A stretch of DNA of 8,001 bases, from the NCBI GenBank assembly GCA_030631085.1, contig DAOVLV010000067.1:1-8001 (forward strand), read 5' to 3'. Each line of letters opens with the position of its first letter. The first letter of the stretch is position 1. Below, piece by piece: positions 6,588 through 8,001 of this stretch. The notes beneath the pieces are model-generated. The model saw only the letters and a program-made list of their open reading frames with translations, was not told where the DNA came from and did not search any database. The translations under genes were made by a program, and so were the position numbers. Origin of the DNA: Planctomycetales bacterium (GTDB taxonomy: Bacteria > Planctomycetota > Phycisphaerae > SM23-33).

Positions 6588-8001
6588 TCAGAGGTCGCTT
6601 TCGGCGGGCAGCAGGAGTTCGAAGCAGGTACCGTCCTTTACCTGTTCGTCAAGGCGGAGATCGCCGTTCATATCGCGGGCCAGTTGACGGCTGAGTGCCA
6701 GGCCGAGGCCAACGCCCGGGGCGGATCGGGCCGCCTCGTGGGCGGATTTGTGGAACGGGCAGAATAGGCGTTTGATCTCGGCGGTGGCGATGCCCGGGCC
6801 GTGGTCACGGACGCGGATCAGGCCGTATCGGCCGCGCCGATCCAGTTCAATGTGGACCCTCCGCTTGTCCGAGCGGGCGGCGTACCTGCACGCATTGTCC
6901 ACCAGGTTCAACAGTATCTGCTCAACGGACGAAACGTTCACCCGCACGCGGGTTTGCATCGGCGTCTCGTCCCCACTGACGGCGAGGGTCATGTCGGCTT
7001 GCTCGGCGCGGGCGGCGAGCCGATCTCGCGAGTGGGCCACGATCTCGCCAAGCCCGACCGTCTCGAAGACTTTGCCGAACCGCGGACCGGAGAGCCGGGC
7101 GTATGCCAGGACGTTCTCCACCAGGTGAGAGAGTCGCTCGGACTCCCGGCGCAGACGGTCGAGGTAGTCTGTGCGCTGTTTTTCGTCGGTAACCATGCCG
7201 CTGGCGAGCATGTCGGCATAGAGCCGGAAAGTCGTCAGGGGCGTGCGGAGTTCGTGCGTTACCGCCGAGACGAACGCGCCGCGACGTTCGCTGAGCCTGA
7301 TGGTCCCGCGGAGTACCAGCGCCACCGCGGTGGCGCCGATCAGGATGCAGCCCCACGCGATCAGCAGCGACAGAGCGATCGGCCAAGCGTTGGCGGGGAC
7401 GTCGCTGGGTACCTCACCCGGCAGCAGCCTGACCGGTAGCGCCGCCAACATGCAGGGCTGGTCTGCGCCGACGCCGGCGGCTGCCGGCATCAGGTCGGCG
7501 GCGGGAAACAGGTCTTTGGCACCTGCCAGCAGCCGGTTGCGGACGTGCGGCCAGTTCAGCCGGCAACCCTGGACGTACTCATCGCCGCCTACCCGTACCC
7601 TGCGCGCGAGCACCAGCACCTGGCCGATCCACACTGGCCGCAGCGCGCCTTCGAACACCTCGGCTGTTTCATGAGAGCGACTGACCCGCAGGGAATCGGC
7701 AAGTGCAGCCTGACGGGCGGCTACGTTCCGAGCCTGCCGCTCGGCATTGCTCAATTTCGCCTGTTGCATGAAGTGATCGCGATCCGTTCCCGCGCGGCGG
7801 GCCGTTTCGATTGGCCCGGCGGCAGCCAGTGCCGCAGAGGTCGCGTCAGCCTCCGCCAGAGTCGCCAGCAGCGTATCCCGTTTCAGGACCGCTTTGAGCC
7901 TGTCGAGCCGCTCGGCGGCGGCGATGATCCTTTCGTGCGAGAGATAACCCGTCTCGGCCAAGTCGCGCTGGTTGCCCCTCGGCGCCTGCGGCGAGGTCAG
8001 C
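6588..8001 (-). CDS. Membrane sensor histidine kinase, 5' end beyond the window
   Basis: This is the sensor of a two-component system, which autophosphorylates a histidine and passes the phosphate to a response regulator not in the window. The frame is open to the right edge. A TTG at 7961 is only an internal possibility, and residue numbers here count from it. Residues 1-190 are a soluble, Ala/Arg-rich sensor segment, likely extracytoplasmic. A membrane helix lies at 192-218. The HisKA dimerisation domain follows from about 226 with phosphoacceptor H236 in THELRTP. The HATPase domain has the N-box LLNLVDNACRY (N352, N356), the G1 box DHGPGIA (386-392), FCPFHKS, and the G2 box GVGLGLA (416-422). 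All ATP-binding motifs are intact. Only about eight residues separate the membrane helix from HisKA, so there is no HAMP domain. A first membrane helix is expected beyond the window. The stop is at 6588-6590. Confidence 0.94.
   Translation of the reverse strand, partial: LTSPQAPRGNQRDLAETGYLSHERIIAAAERLDRLKAVLKRDTLLATLAEADATSAALAAAGPIETARRAGTDRDHFMQQAKLSNAERQARNVAARQAALADSLRVSRSHETAEVFEGALRPVWIGQVLVLARRVRVGGDEYVQGCRLNWPHVRNRLLAGAKDLFPAADLMPAAAGVGADQPCMLAALPVRLLPGEVPSDVPANAWPIALSLLIAWGCILIGATAVALVLRGTIRLSERRGAFVSAVTHELRTPLTTFRLYADMLASGMVTDEKQRTDYLDRLRRESERLSHLVENVLAYARLSGPRFGKVFETVGLGEIVAHSRDRLAARAEQADMTLAVSGDETPMQTRVRVNVSSVEQILLNLVDNACRYAARSDKRRVHIELDRRGRYGLIRVRDHGPGIATAEIKRLFCPFHKSAHEAARSAPGVGLGLALSRQLARDMNGDLRLDEQVKDGTCFELLLPAESDL

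Noticed and set aside
6801..7439. A 212-codon plus-strand frame opposite the kinase
   Set aside because: It overlaps the conserved HisKA and ATPase motifs on the other strand and has no features of its own. It is typical of GC-rich antisense frames.

Overview
The window reads as an ordinary chromosomal stretch of a moderately GC-rich bacterium. The mix of an RNase Y, a very large HEAT-repeat protein rich in a GDKRAV-type unit, a membrane histidine kinase and a tRNA gene with no encoded CCA tail would suit a planctomycete-like (PVC) genome, perhaps Phycisphaerae. That assignment is inference from gene style, not from a marker gene. No mobile element, CRISPR array or defence system is visible.

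Layout from left to right. (1) Positions 1-706, minus strand: the N-terminal 235 residues of an MscS-family mechanosensitive channel that runs off the left edge, with a convincing promoter at 746-774. (2) Positions 707-1549: an 843-base divergent intergenic region holding a long imperfect hairpin (803-875), AT-rich palindromes (920-939), a plus-strand promoter (1011-1039) and then a leader of about 500 nt with several stem-loops in front of the next gene. (3) Positions 1550-3136, plus strand: rny, encoding full-length RNase Y. (4) Positions 3194-3284, minus strand: tRNA-Ser(GCU), convergent with rny. (5) Positions 3285-3521: a short non-coding stretch with hairpins and faint tRNA-like sequence. 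(6) Positions 3522-6443, minus strand: a 973-residue HEAT-repeat protein whose repeat pattern appears to continue upstream of the only usable start codon, so its N-terminus may be lost. (7) Positions 6444-6587: a gap ending in a run of ten G. (8) Positions 6588-8001, minus strand: a membrane sensor histidine kinase, open to the right edge and so 5'-partial.

No pathway clearly joins these genes. The channel and rny are transcribed divergently from one intergenic region. The kinase and the HEAT protein lie on the same strand, but with a 144-base gap and no visible translation signal between them, so an operon is uncertain. The points most worth a second look are the structured rny leader, the long hairpin between the divergent genes, the regularly interrupted HEAT array with its apparently truncated start, and the kinase/HEAT junction. 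I do not see strong evidence for an undescribed biological system.
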